From positions 124,001 to 188,000 of the forward strand of contig CALUKY010000001.1 in NCBI GenBank assembly GCA_944321345.1: a stretch of DNA of 64,000 nucleotides, read 5' to 3'. The position numbers and the translations under genes were made by a program. Below the pieces are notes generated by a model, which was not told where the DNA came from, did no database searches, and worked only from the letters and a program-made list of their open reading frames with translations. Shown piece by piece: positions 7,069 through 15,638 of this stretch (positions are counted from its first letter, which is position 1; every line of letters starts with the position of its first letter). The DNA is from an uncultured Paraprevotella sp. (GTDB lineage Bacteria; Bacteroidota; Bacteroidia; Bacteroidales; Bacteroidaceae).

Positions 7069-9237
7069 CTATTTTAATACTTTCTTTCCATTAATCAAAT
7101 AGATTCCAGATGGCAGTCCGTCCAATGCGCCTCGTTCTTGAACCTGTTTCCGGATCAATGTTCCACTGATTGAATAGACATTTACCATTTTACTTCTATT
7201 GTTCGTGGTTTGTTGGATTCCTGTAGGCTTTTCAAGGGGCAGATACTTGATGCTGTTTGCATTTGTTTTTGGTACCGCCAGATAGGCTTTATGTGCCGTA
7301 TTGGTAAAGGCCCCGCCGTTTACTGCTCCCCAATAGAAACCGATCGGTTGGTCTGTCTCTTTAGTTAGTTTGTAGAACAGGCAGTCTGTGCCTTCTGTTT
7401 CGGCATCTTCTGTACTTCCTTTCAGCCAGTTTGTTGTCGGTTTTTCACCGTCAGTCTGGCTGATGTTACAGATATAATCTCCGCTGTTACCTTTAATCAG
7501 TACACCGGTTTCGCTCGGAATCACCGATCCGCCTTGATAAGTCCATTCAATGTTCAGATAGTTGTCCGGTGATTGAATACCGGTTACGACTCCGGCCTGA
7601 AGACCTGCTGGCAGATAGAAAGGCTGGTCGCCATAGTAAGTCGCATAGCCGCAATCGCTGATCGTAAAGTCAACAGACTGCATTTTATACAAGCAAACTG
7701 CTTTTTGTTTAGAACTGTAGCAGGCGAATCTTGGTGCTCCTGCATTATACTGAATGCTTCGTGTATCGTAAGCACAGCTGATAATCTGCGTACCGTTTTC
7801 ATCGATCACAATCTTCCACTGAGCATTCTTGCTGTTTCCATCAGTTTGGGTATGTAGTTTTTTATCACCGCTATTCAGAGATACATAGCATTTATCGGTT
7901 GCATCGTAGAAAGTGTATTGGCCGGTTGTTCCTCCCAAAATGAAAGTATAAGGTTGTTCGTTGCCATTTACTTCAGAGATGATGAGGCCATTGTCGAAAC
8001 TGATTTCGCCATACCCACGGATGTCTTTGCCTTGTGCCCCCATGGCTACACTGAGCTCCTCACATACGATCAGATATTGTGCTCCCGGTGTCAGATCGGC
8101 GGTAGAGGTTACCGGAGTGAAACTCCACAAGCCTGATACAGATGGCGTTTCTCCTCCTTCATCATTTACCGTATATTTTGCGGTTGCCGATCCGCTCTTC
8201 TTTCCGTCTAGTATGGCATAGGCCGTAATCGTTGTACTTTCGTTGATGGTCAGATTGGCTGGATTGGTCACTTGAATTTCCGTACCACCGTTTAGTGAAT
8301 ATACGATCTGTGCGCCTGGAGTGCCGGTTTTGATCTGAATATTGGTACCTTTACTTACAGTGCCCGATGCCGGGGTAAATGTCGGAGTCATTACCTGAGT
8401 GTCACCACCTTCTCCGGCACCTTCATAGTTTTCGGAATCGAAGAGTACATCCATCTTATCACCCCAGATATATTCTTCCAGTCCGGGGAAGTCGATAAAA
8501 GGATTACGGTTCTTTTGCAGTTTGTATACTTCGTTGTTTCGGTTGATTTCTTTTTCACTTACCGGGTCTTCTTCTGCCCAACGTAACAGCATGGTGATGG
8601 CCCAGGAAGCATAGGCCGGATATTTGTTGCCGGCCAGCATATCACTATTCCAGTTGGCGATTTGGTTCTCGTAGCAGGTTGCCATATAGAAATAGGTGCG
8701 GGCAAAATCTCCTTTATATTCGTCGGCCGGCTCGAATACAGTACCGCTGTATCCGGGAACGGAAGAAGGACCCAGTTTGCTGAAACCGCCATGAGACGTA
8801 TAAGTCGGATTGTTGGTTTCACCAAATGGATAATTGCTGCGGCGACCGTTTACATAACCATCGGTAGGATACAGATGGAACAGGTCGGTGTACATGGGGC
8901 GGGCATCATTAAACCAACTTTTGGGGAAGGAATGCTCGCGGTTATACACGTCGCCTTCTCCTTTATAATTACCGGCTTGGTCTGTTCCGAATACATAATT
9001 TGTACTGGATGAGTACATGTCCCATACTTTTCCGTCGGCTCTTTTGTCTGTGGTTTTGAAAGCTTCCCACAAAGCATCATAGCTTAATGCGGTATGATTG
9101 TAGATTACTTTACAGAGAGCGGTTTTAAGACTGGCACCGCAATATCCGTCGGCTGAACTATAATAACCTGACGGTATTTGGGCGAATACCTGAATGAGTA
9201 CATTTTGAAGTGCAATTAAAATCCAAAATCGTTTCAT
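7069..9237 (-). CDS. Secreted endonuclease I family nuclease with chitobiase-like and shared C-terminal modules
   Basis: The ATG at 9237 starts a signal peptide (MKRFWILIALQNVLIQVFAQ); an ATG two codons upstream is equally possible. Residues about 20-270 form an endonuclease I (NucM/Bsn-type) domain with NREHSFPKSWF, whose His is the usual catalytic base, DLFHLYPTDGYVNGRRSNYPFGE, and FARTYFYMATCYENQ. A chitobiase/HEX C-terminal type Ig-like domain follows (about 285-360, PTFTPASGTVSKGTNIQI...ITAYAILDGKKSGSATAKYTV), then a beta-rich region. The last ~200 residues match the end of the 800-residue neighbour, including GIYLINGKKVLK. Predicted extracellular DNA/RNA degradation for nutrient scavenging. 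The gene lies 30 bp upstream of that neighbour in the same direction. Confidence 0.9.
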   Translation of the reverse strand: MKRFWILIALQNVLIQVFAQIPSGYYSSADGYCGASLKTALCKVIYNHTALSYDALWEAFKTTDKRADGKVWDMYSSSTNYVFGTDQAGNYKGEGDVYNREHSFPKSWFNDARPMYTDLFHLYPTDGYVNGRRSNYPFGETNNPTYTSHGGFSKLGPSSVPGYSGTVFEPADEYKGDFARTYFYMATCYENQIANWNSDMLAGNKYPAYASWAITMLLRWAEEDPVSEKEINRNNEVYKLQKNRNPFIDFPGLEEYIWGDKMDVLFDSENYEGAGEGGDTQVMTPTFTPASGTVSKGTNIQIKTGTPGAQIVYSLNGGTEIQVTNPANLTINESTTITAYAILDGKKSGSATAKYTVNDEGGETPSVSGLWSFTPVTSTADLTPGAQYLIVCEELSVAMGAQGKDIRGYGEISFDNGLIISEVNGNEQPYTFILGGTTGQYTFYDATDKCYVSLNSGDKKLHTQTDGNSKNAQWKIVIDENGTQIISCAYDTRSIQYNAGAPRFACYSSKQKAVCLYKMQSVDFTISDCGYATYYGDQPFYLPAGLQAGVVTGIQSPDNYLNIEWTYQGGSVIPSETGVLIKGNSGDYICNISQTDGEKPTTNWLKGSTEDAETEGTDCLFYKLTKETDQPIGFYWGAVNGGAFTNTAHKAYLAVPKTNANSIKYLPLEKPTGIQQTTNNRSKMVNVYSISGTLIRKQVQERGALDGLPSGIYLINGKKVLK

Positions 9238-9514
9238 TGTCATAAATAGATCTATTCTTGCTGTAAATGTAGGAATTATAGAAGTATTCTATTACATTTT
9301 TCTGCATTTTTTCTTCGAGAAATATTATTTTTATTAAACTTTTAGGTTATGCAACATAAATGTAATGAAGATGAAAAAAATGAACGTGTTACACTCACTC
9401 TTATAAAAGATGAAGTTTTAGTCGGGAGTAGCGAATCTTTAGCACCCCGATACCATAATTTGGTTCATTAAAGTGATATATTGAAAGGTGTATGCTTTTC
9501 TTTTTTTGAAAAGA
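9238..9514. other. Intergenic region without a recognisable gene
   Basis: AT-rich space between the nuclease start and the terminator of the Na/Pi transporter gene. It should carry the leftward promoter of the nuclease locus (TACATTTA on the minus strand near 9265 is a weak -7 candidate). No convincing coding frame or structured RNA was seen. Confidence 0.4.
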
Positions 9515-9550
9515 AACCCGTCATTGATCAACTTGAATCAATGACGGGTT
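9507..9550 (-). terminator. Strong terminator of the Na/Pi cotransporter gene
   Basis: A perfect 14-bp stem, AACCCGTCATTGAT (9515-9528) with ATCAATGACGGGTT (9537-9550), with an 8-base loop. Read leftward it is followed by TTTCTTTTC. It starts 19 bp past the stop at 9569. Confidence 0.88.
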
Positions 9551-9568
9551 GCTTGTTCTCTTCTGTTT

Positions 9569-11254
9569 TTAGTTGGAATGGCCGGTTGATTCTATTTTGG
9601 CCTCAATGATGTTTTGGATGTATTCGCCGATCTTTTCGCATTCGTTGATGATATCCAGATACAAGGTTCCCAGATGATAGGAGTATTCGTGATTGTTGAT
9701 ATCGGCCGCATTCTGGTTACGTAACTGTTTCTTGAAATTCTTGATTTCCTGATTAATGAAGAATATGGTACGCCCCTCGGCCAACGGGCGGCGCATGGAA
9801 CTGATGCGTTTCATTTCTTCAAGTGCCTGCTCTGTCAACAGGAAAAGCTGGTGCAGATGATTCTGCTGCTTGGATGTGAATTGTTCTTTTCCGTGATATT
9901 TATGGCCGATAATGCGTGAGATTATATAGCAGGAGTCGGCAATGCTTTCCAACTCTGACACTTCACGCAGCATGCAGCGGATCTGATTCTTGGTTTCTGA
10001 GCTGAGCAGATCATTGCCTACTTCGCTTAGATATCCTGCAATTTCTTCTTCCAGTTCGTCACTGGAGCTTTCCAGTTTCTTGATTTTTAGATAAATTTCC
10101 TGAAATTCCTGGTTCTGGTTTACGGATAGCAGATAGCGCACTTGTGTAAACATGCGATGAGTCAGATCCGCAAAATTATTGATTTCTTTCTGTGCTTCCA
10201 GAACTGAAAGTTCGGGAGTTGCCAGCAGACCTCCGGTGATATAACGCAATTCACCTTCGTCTTCGTCGTTTTTGTTTTTTGACACAAGAGTGGTCGTAAT
10301 TCGTTCCAAAGGCTTGACCAGCCAGATGAACAAGGCTACATTGATCAGATTGAAACTGGTGTGAAAGGCTGCCAATATATATGCCGCGAGATTACGGTCC
10401 GGGGTATTGGAGTTTACGGCGAAAGGAAATGCCTGGTTTAGATAATTCTCCATAAATGGAAATATGGCAAAGACCCAGGCAATACCTGCAAGGTTGAAGA
10501 TCAATTGTGCTACAGCAACCCGACGGGCAGTGATATTGGCAGAGAACGCTGATTTACAGGTGATAATTGCACGCCCCAGATTCTCTCCGAGCACAAGAGC
10601 TATACCCGAAGGAATAGATAACAGTCCTGTAGAACAGAGAATCATACTTGTAGCCATCAGAGCGGCGGATGATTGGATCAGCAGGATAAGGACTGCGCCT
10701 ATGAAAAGCAGAATCAGGTAAGAGATGTAACCTTCGTTGAATGTATTGAAGAAAGAAACCAGGCTTGCGTTCTGCCCCAATTCCATGGTTTCGGCGAATT
10801 CACAGAGCAATCGTAAGCCTAGGAACATGAAACATAGTCCGAACAGTGATTCGCCTTGTGAACGGAAGCGCCGGGTGTTGACGAGCCATATCGCTACACA
10901 GAAAAAGACAAAGATATAATAGCTTATCGCAAAATTGAACTCTGCCGCCATAAGCCAGGCTATGAGTGTATTGCCTATGCTGGCTCCCATGATGATGGAA
11001 AGTCCCTGTACAAAGGTAAGCATACCGGCATGAACAAAGCCGATAGTCATTACCGATGTAGCTGATGAGGATTGGATTACGGCTGTGATGAGTGCACCCG
11101 AAACTAACGAAGTGAAACGGTTTGTAGTGAGTGTATCTAAGATTCGGCGCAGTTGGTTGCCGGCCATTTTCTGAAGACTTTCGCCAAGCAGTTTCATGCC
11201 ATACAACAGTAATCCCAAACAGCCTAAAAGCTTTAAAAATGCTAAAATCATCAT
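9569..11254 (-). CDS. Na+/phosphate cotransporter family protein with PhoU-like tail
   Basis: This 561-residue membrane protein belongs to the NptA/PNaS-type Na/Pi cotransporter family. Residues about 1-330 hold the duplicated transport core: the paired motifs are TAVIQSSSATSVMTIGFV and, in the second half, LIQSSAALMATSMI, the inverted-repeat QSSS signatures of the family. About residues 350-550 are helical and PhoU-like (ADLTHRMFTQVRYLL, SELESIADSCYIISR), a fusion usual for bacterial members. It would sit in the inner membrane and take up or export phosphate with Na+. It is transcribed alone and divergent from the kinase gene at 11342. Confidence 0.9.
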   Translation of the reverse strand: MMILAFLKLLGCLGLLLYGMKLLGESLQKMAGNQLRRILDTLTTNRFTSLVSGALITAVIQSSSATSVMTIGFVHAGMLTFVQGLSIIMGASIGNTLIAWLMAAEFNFAISYYIFVFFCVAIWLVNTRRFRSQGESLFGLCFMFLGLRLLCEFAETMELGQNASLVSFFNTFNEGYISYLILLFIGAVLILLIQSSAALMATSMILCSTGLLSIPSGIALVLGENLGRAIITCKSAFSANITARRVAVAQLIFNLAGIAWVFAIFPFMENYLNQAFPFAVNSNTPDRNLAAYILAAFHTSFNLINVALFIWLVKPLERITTTLVSKNKNDEDEGELRYITGGLLATPELSVLEAQKEINNFADLTHRMFTQVRYLLSVNQNQEFQEIYLKIKKLESSSDELEEEIAGYLSEVGNDLLSSETKNQIRCMLREVSELESIADSCYIISRIIGHKYHGKEQFTSKQQNHLHQLFLLTEQALEEMKRISSMRRPLAEGRTIFFINQEIKNFKKQLRNQNAADINNHEYSYHLGTLYLDIINECEKIGEYIQNIIEAKIESTGHSN

Positions 11255-11341
11255 CCTATTCTGTTTTTGTCTGTGCGTAATTTCTTTTTCTCCACAGCAT
11301 TCTGTACATTTAGCAATGTATGAACCTAATTATGACGAATT

Positions 11342-13003
11342 ATGGAAAGGATGCTGCAAATACGATGCAAAAATAATAAAAAAAAGGTGGAAGTGCCTCT
11401 CGGATGCAATCTTTTGGACGTGTATCACATCTTAAATCTTGAAATGCCTTACGGACCGGTAAGTGCCAAGGTAAACAATAAGGTAGAAGGGTTGCATTAC
11501 CGTCTTTTCAATAATAAAGATATAGAATTTCTGGATGTTACCTCTGCTTCGGGTATGCGAACCTATACGCGTTCGTTGTTTTTTTTGCTGGTGAAAGCGG
11601 TTGAGGATACGTTTCCGGGTTGTCAGTTGCGTATTGCGGCGCCGATAGCCCGTGGATATTACTGTAAGTTGCGTATGGAGCGTGAGGTTACACCCGAAGA
11701 TGTTGCCTTGATTCGGGAACGGATGAGACAGATTGTAGCCGAGGATATCCCGTTTCATCGCATGCAATGTCCTACCGAAGATGCCATTGATCTGTTCCGG
11801 CAGAAAGGAATGGTCAGCAAGGTAAAACTCCTGGAGAGTGTAGGAAGTCTTTATACGCATTACTATAAGTTAGGTGATTCCATAGATTATTTCTATGGTT
11901 CTTTGCTGACGCATACTGGCGGGCTTCAGGTTTTTGATCTGATTCCGTATCATGACGGCTGCCTGTTGCGTGTGCCGTCCATGAAAGATCCTGATAAGCT
12001 GGAGGATATGGTAAACCAGCAGAAGTTGCTGGATATTTTTGATGAACATCATACCTGGCAGGATATTGTCGGTATCAGTACGGTGGGCGATTTCAACCGG
12101 GCCTGTATGGATGGGCATACCACTGATCTGATCAATGTTTCTGAAGCCTTGCAGGAAAAGAAGATCGCCCGTATTGCTGATGAAATCAATTCGCGTAAAG
12201 GAGTACGTATTGTTTTGATTGCCGGACCGTCTTCCAGTGGAAAAACGACTTTTAGCAAGCGTCTGGCCATCCAGCTGATGGCCTGTGGGCTGAAGCCTTA
12301 CCCGGTATCGCTCGATGATTATTTTGTTGATCGGGAAAAAACGCCTTTGGACGAACATGGAGAATATGATTTTGAGTCGCTTTACGCACTGAATCTGGAA
12401 CTTTTTAATTCCCATATGAAAGCATTGCTTTCCGGACAGGAAGTGATTCTGCCTAAATATAATTTCCAGGCAGGGAAAAGTGAGTCCAGCGGTAATGTTC
12501 TGAAACTGGAGGAAAATACAATTTTGATCCTGGAGGGTATTCATGCCTTGAATCCGGAACTTTTGCCGCAGATTGATGAGGCTCGTAAATATAAAATTTA
12601 CGTCTCTGCCATTACGACCATTATGTTGGATGATCATAACTATATTCCGACTACAGATAATCGTCTGCTACGCCGTATTGTGCGTGACTTCAAATATCGC
12701 GGTTGCTCTGCATTGGATACGATCCGTCGCTGGCCTAGTGTGCAGGCTGGTGAAAACAAATGGATTTTTCCCTATCAGGAGCATGCCGACATGATGTTCA
12801 ACAGTGCTTTGTTGTTTGAGTTGGCGGTTATCCGGGAGCAGGCTATTCCATTATTGGAGCAGGTACCGGAGAATGTGACGGAATATTCAGAAGCCTATCG
12901 TTTGAGAAAGTTTTTGAGATTTTTTGTTCCCATGCCTTCTTTGCAGATTCCACCGACTTCTTTGCTGCGCGAATTTTTAGGAGGAAGTTCTTTCCAATAT
13001 TGA
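11342..13003 (+). CDS. Uridine kinase-like nucleoside kinase with ThrRS-like N-terminus
   Basis: This 553-residue protein has a TGS/threonyl-tRNA-synthetase-like N-terminal half (about 1-200, including HRMQCPTEDAIDLF) and a P-loop kinase domain. The Walker A motif GPSSSGKT is at about residues 295-302, followed by DDYF and ILEGIHALNPELLP, typical of the uridine kinase/phosphoribulokinase fold. Bacteroidetes carry this fusion as a nucleoside kinase of unproven substrate. The ATG at 11342 was taken; ATG 11351 (MLQIRCK) is an alternative. Cytoplasmic. The Fur-family gene starts 58 bp downstream. Confidence 0.9.
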   Translation: MERMLQIRCKNNKKKVEVPLGCNLLDVYHILNLEMPYGPVSAKVNNKVEGLHYRLFNNKDIEFLDVTSASGMRTYTRSLFFLLVKAVEDTFPGCQLRIAAPIARGYYCKLRMEREVTPEDVALIRERMRQIVAEDIPFHRMQCPTEDAIDLFRQKGMVSKVKLLESVGSLYTHYYKLGDSIDYFYGSLLTHTGGLQVFDLIPYHDGCLLRVPSMKDPDKLEDMVNQQKLLDIFDEHHTWQDIVGISTVGDFNRACMDGHTTDLINVSEALQEKKIARIADEINSRKGVRIVLIAGPSSSGKTTFSKRLAIQLMACGLKPYPVSLDDYFVDREKTPLDEHGEYDFESLYALNLELFNSHMKALLSGQEVILPKYNFQAGKSESSGNVLKLEENTILILEGIHALNPELLPQIDEARKYKIYVSAITTIMLDDHNYIPTTDNRLLRRIVRDFKYRGCSALDTIRRWPSVQAGENKWIFPYQEHADMMFNSALLFELAVIREQAIPLLEQVPENVTEYSEAYRLRKFLRFFVPMPSLQIPPTSLLREFLGGSSFQY

Positions 13004-13033
13004 TTTTGCAACCTGATTGCAGAAATCTTGGAC

Positions 13034-13041
13034 TATATTTG
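13034..13041 (+). promoter_or_regulatory. -7 element of the Fur-family regulator gene
   Basis: TATATTTG, a perfect match to TAnnTTTG, lies 20 bp before the ATG at 13062. Its position inside the upstream extension of the frame argues that translation starts at 13062 and not at 13017. Confidence 0.6.
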
Positions 13042-13061
13042 TCTGTCTAACGAGAAAATAT

Positions 13062-13496
13062 ATGAAAAAGCAAGAAATACTGTTTGCTGAGGCCGAAACT
13101 AGGATGTGTTCCCGTGGAGTAAAACCTACGGCAGTACGGCTGTTGGTCTTTTCTGCTTTGCAGATGGCAGCCCGGCCGGTATCGGTAGCCGATCTGGAAA
13201 CATGCTTGCAGACTGTAGACAAATCGACGATTTTCCGTACCTTGACTTTATTCTTGGAGCATCATCTGATTCATGGAATAGAAGACGGAAGCGGATCTGT
13301 AAAATATGAGCTTTGTCATGGAGAGTGGGATTGTTCCGTGCGTGACATGCATTTGCATTTCTTTTGTGAGCATTGCCATCGGACGTTTTGTTTTAAAGAC
13401 ATGCCGATTCCCGAAGTGGATCTGCCGGAAGGGTTTGCTATGCGTGGTGTAAATTTTGTGATTAAGGGGTTATGTCCGGACTGTGCGGACAAATAA
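13062..13496 (+). CDS. Fur-family metal-responsive transcriptional regulator
   Basis: From the ATG at 13062 the protein has 144 residues (an in-frame start at 13017 lies upstream of the -7 box and is less likely). The N-terminal winged helix (RMCSRGVKPTAVRLLVFSAL...DKSTIFRTLTLFLEHHLI) is followed by the dimerisation domain with HLHFFCEHCHRTFCF and a final CPDC. These two CxxC pairs would bind a structural zinc. The family senses iron, zinc, manganese or peroxide; the protein is short, and which metal applies cannot be told. It is cytoplasmic and ends just before a bidirectional terminator. Confidence 0.9.
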   Translation: MKKQEILFAEAETRMCSRGVKPTAVRLLVFSALQMAARPVSVADLETCLQTVDKSTIFRTLTLFLEHHLIHGIEDGSGSVKYELCHGEWDCSVRDMHLHFFCEHCHRTFCFKDMPIPEVDLPEGFAMRGVNFVIKGLCPDCADK

Positions 13497-13521
13497 GAAC
13501 CAATATGATGTAGTGTCAAAT

Positions 13522-13573
13522 AAGAAGAGCCATATCATTAACCCAATAAGGTGAATCTGATATGGCTCTTCTT
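13522..13573. terminator. Bidirectional terminator between fur-like and PAP2 genes
   Basis: AAGAAGAGCCATATCA (13522-13537) and TGATATGGCTCTTCTT (13558-13573) are perfect 16-bp arms with a 20-base loop, followed rightward by GTCTGTTTTT. It separates two convergent genes. Confidence 0.82.
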
Positions 13574-13592
13574 GTCTGTTTTTAGTTGTCCT

Positions 13593-14591
13593 TTAGGGGA
13601 TATGTACGTAACGTACCTCTTCCTGCTGTTGGCATTTGTCGTAGATGTGACCGGTCAGGAAGTAGACCGGAAACGCTGTAATGAATCCGACAATGGCATC
13701 GATCACATAGTGTGCCTGGATATATACCGTGGCTCCGTAAAGAAGCAGGGAGATGGGTAACAGGCAAAATCCCAGTGCGCGTGACTCCTTAAAGGCCAAG
13801 ATAAGCAGAATCGTTGTAATGCTTACATGTGAGCTTGGAAAAGCTGCAGTGGGGAATTCGCCAATATCCTGTGCACCTCTTACGAGTCCGAAGAAAAAAC
13901 CTTCCGGATCTCCGGGAGGAGGGAACATATCTGTGTGGAATTTGAAATATGTACCCATTTCCGGGAATATTCCGATTTTTGCCCATTCGTATCCGATGGC
14001 CTGAAAATAATATTGCGGACCGGCAACTGGTATGAGGATGTATATTATGTAATATATAAAGAAAGAACACATTACAATAAATGATGCTTTTTCGTATTCT
14101 TTATATTTATATACAAAATAGAATACCATAACAACCAGGATCATGGGATAATAAGAGAAGTATCCTAAATTGAACGCTTCACTGAAAATCCTTTCCGGGA
14201 AAAGCCGGCCAAAAAGCAAGGCTGGCTGGCAATGAAACAGATTTTGTTCCAGACTGGCAAAAATATGATCCAGATTGTTGAAGTTACAGTTAAAACTGTA
14301 AGTTTCCGGATACCAGAAGTTCAAGAGTGTCATCTGAAAAGTGATTCTTATGAATTTCATGGCTTTGTAAGGAAATCTCCTGTAAAGTAAAAGAAGTATC
14401 GTGGTGACAACAAAGATCATGATGCGCCCCAATATCATGCTCCAAGGAGCGGCCATCTCTTTCCATAAAGCCAGAATCAGAATTGTGGTCAGGAAAGAAT
14501 AGGCAAATCCTAGTTTTTCAATGAGTAGATAACCGGATTTTATTCTGCATTCTTCTTCCTTCTCCAGAAAACGTTTCCAGGCATGTGTCAT
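13593..14591 (-). CDS. PAP2-superfamily membrane phosphatase / phosphotransferase (Aur1-like)
   Basis: The start is ATG 14591, which overlaps the stop of the epimerase gene as ATGA with a good GGAGGGG just upstream, giving 332 residues. About six membrane helices are visible. PAP2 motifs are FPSSHVS and HYVIDAIVG near the C-terminus, where the two His are the catalytic pair. The large aromatic N-terminal half, and SSHVS with A-HYVIDA, resemble Aur1/inositol-phosphorylceramide-synthase-type PAP2 enzymes more than simple lipid phosphatases. The extracytoplasmic face of the inner membrane is the expected site. Translational coupling to the epimerase suggests a shared lipid pathway (inference). 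Confidence 0.82.
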   Translation of the reverse strand: MTHAWKRFLEKEEECRIKSGYLLIEKLGFAYSFLTTILILALWKEMAAPWSMILGRIMIFVVTTILLLLYRRFPYKAMKFIRITFQMTLLNFWYPETYSFNCNFNNLDHIFASLEQNLFHCQPALLFGRLFPERIFSEAFNLGYFSYYPMILVVMVFYFVYKYKEYEKASFIVMCSFFIYYIIYILIPVAGPQYYFQAIGYEWAKIGIFPEMGTYFKFHTDMFPPPGDPEGFFFGLVRGAQDIGEFPTAAFPSSHVSITTILLILAFKESRALGFCLLPISLLLYGATVYIQAHYVIDAIVGFITAFPVYFLTGHIYDKCQQQEEVRYVHIP

Positions 14592-15622
14592 AACCACCCC
14601 TCCTTTTTATACCAGGTAATGGTCCGTTTTACGCCCTCGGCAAGCAGGACACGTGGCTGATATCCAATTTCTTTCCGGGCTGGTTCTATATCACATTGCC
14701 AGTTTCTTTGGCATAGGATATGGAATTTGTCTCCGTTCAGTGTGCTGGTTTTTTTAGTAACCTTACTGATTGCTTCACTGATGCTGCAGATTACTTTCAG
14801 CAAAAATATAGGAGCCTTGATACGGAGCAGCCACTTCACACCCAGTTCTTTCTGAATGAGGTCACTGAAGTCCTGACTGTGATACACCTGGCCGTCGCTG
14901 ATAAAATAGGCTCGTTGTGTAACTCCGGCATTTATGGTGCAGAAAATGGCATCTACCAGATCCTGAACATATACAAAGGTGATTTCCTGAGGACGGTAGC
15001 CGACTGCAAAATCAGAGTGTTGCTTGATGCTTTGTGCCATCAGAAAATAATCTTTCTCACGGGGACCGTATACTCCGGTTGGCCGGAGTATGACATATGG
15101 GAAGTCTGGAATCTTCTTGATATACTCCTCTGCTTTGAGTTTGCTTTGTCCGTAGGCAGTGTTGGGAGAAGGAGTGTCGTTTTCGCGGATCGGCGCATAA
15201 ATCCAAGGGCTATTGCCCGGATTCTGCACGGGAGTTTCGCGAATGGCTCCGTATACACTGAGCGAACTGACAAAGATAAATTGTTTGGGAACCATTCCCA
15301 GTTTGCATACGGTATCTACAAAAATACGGGTGCCGTCATAGTTGGTCCTGAAAAAGTCTTCCCGATTCAGGCATTTGGTCGCACCGGCTGCATGTATGAT
15401 ATAGTCCCACTTGCCATTGGCGGTTTTATGGGCATTTAATTGAGATTCAAGTTTCTCTGGATTGTTGAAATCCAGTTCGATGAAGTGAATTCGTGGGTCC
15501 TTAAGATATTTTTTGCTGCTGGAGTGGCGGATTCCGGCCCAAACCTGATATCCTTTTTTCAGCCCTTCTTCAACAATGAAGCTGCCGATAAAGCCACTGG
15601 CTCCGGTAATTAGTAGGTTCAT
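14588..15622 (-). CDS. NAD(P)-dependent epimerase/dehydratase-type reductase
   Basis: The ATG at 15622 puts the Rossmann motif TGASGFIGS directly after MNLLI; a longer frame to 15673 would overlap the CDF gene and add an unlikely basic leader. The 344-residue extended SDR shows SSLSVYG and the catalytic YGQSK, plus a hydrophobic C-terminal part (APIFLLKVICSISEAISKV) that may associate with membrane. It resembles 3-beta-HSD/dihydroflavonol-reductase-type SDRs, which include enzymes acting on lipid ketones. It sits between a CDF transporter gene and a PAP2 enzyme gene with ATGA coupling to the latter. Substrate unknown. Confidence 0.87.
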   Translation of the reverse strand: MNLLITGASGFIGSFIVEEGLKKGYQVWAGIRHSSSKKYLKDPRIHFIELDFNNPEKLESQLNAHKTANGKWDYIIHAAGATKCLNREDFFRTNYDGTRIFVDTVCKLGMVPKQFIFVSSLSVYGAIRETPVQNPGNSPWIYAPIRENDTPSPNTAYGQSKLKAEEYIKKIPDFPYVILRPTGVYGPREKDYFLMAQSIKQHSDFAVGYRPQEITFVYVQDLVDAIFCTINAGVTQRAYFISDGQVYHSQDFSDLIQKELGVKWLLRIKAPIFLLKVICSISEAISKVTKKTSTLNGDKFHILCQRNWQCDIEPARKEIGYQPRVLLAEGVKRTITWYKKEGWL

Positions 15623-15638
15623 GATGTTTCTTTTGATG

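Noticed and set aside
14720..15439. Plus-strand frame opposite the epimerase gene
   Set aside because: The opposite strand carries Rossmann and YxxxK motifs and coupled neighbours; this frame has no motif.
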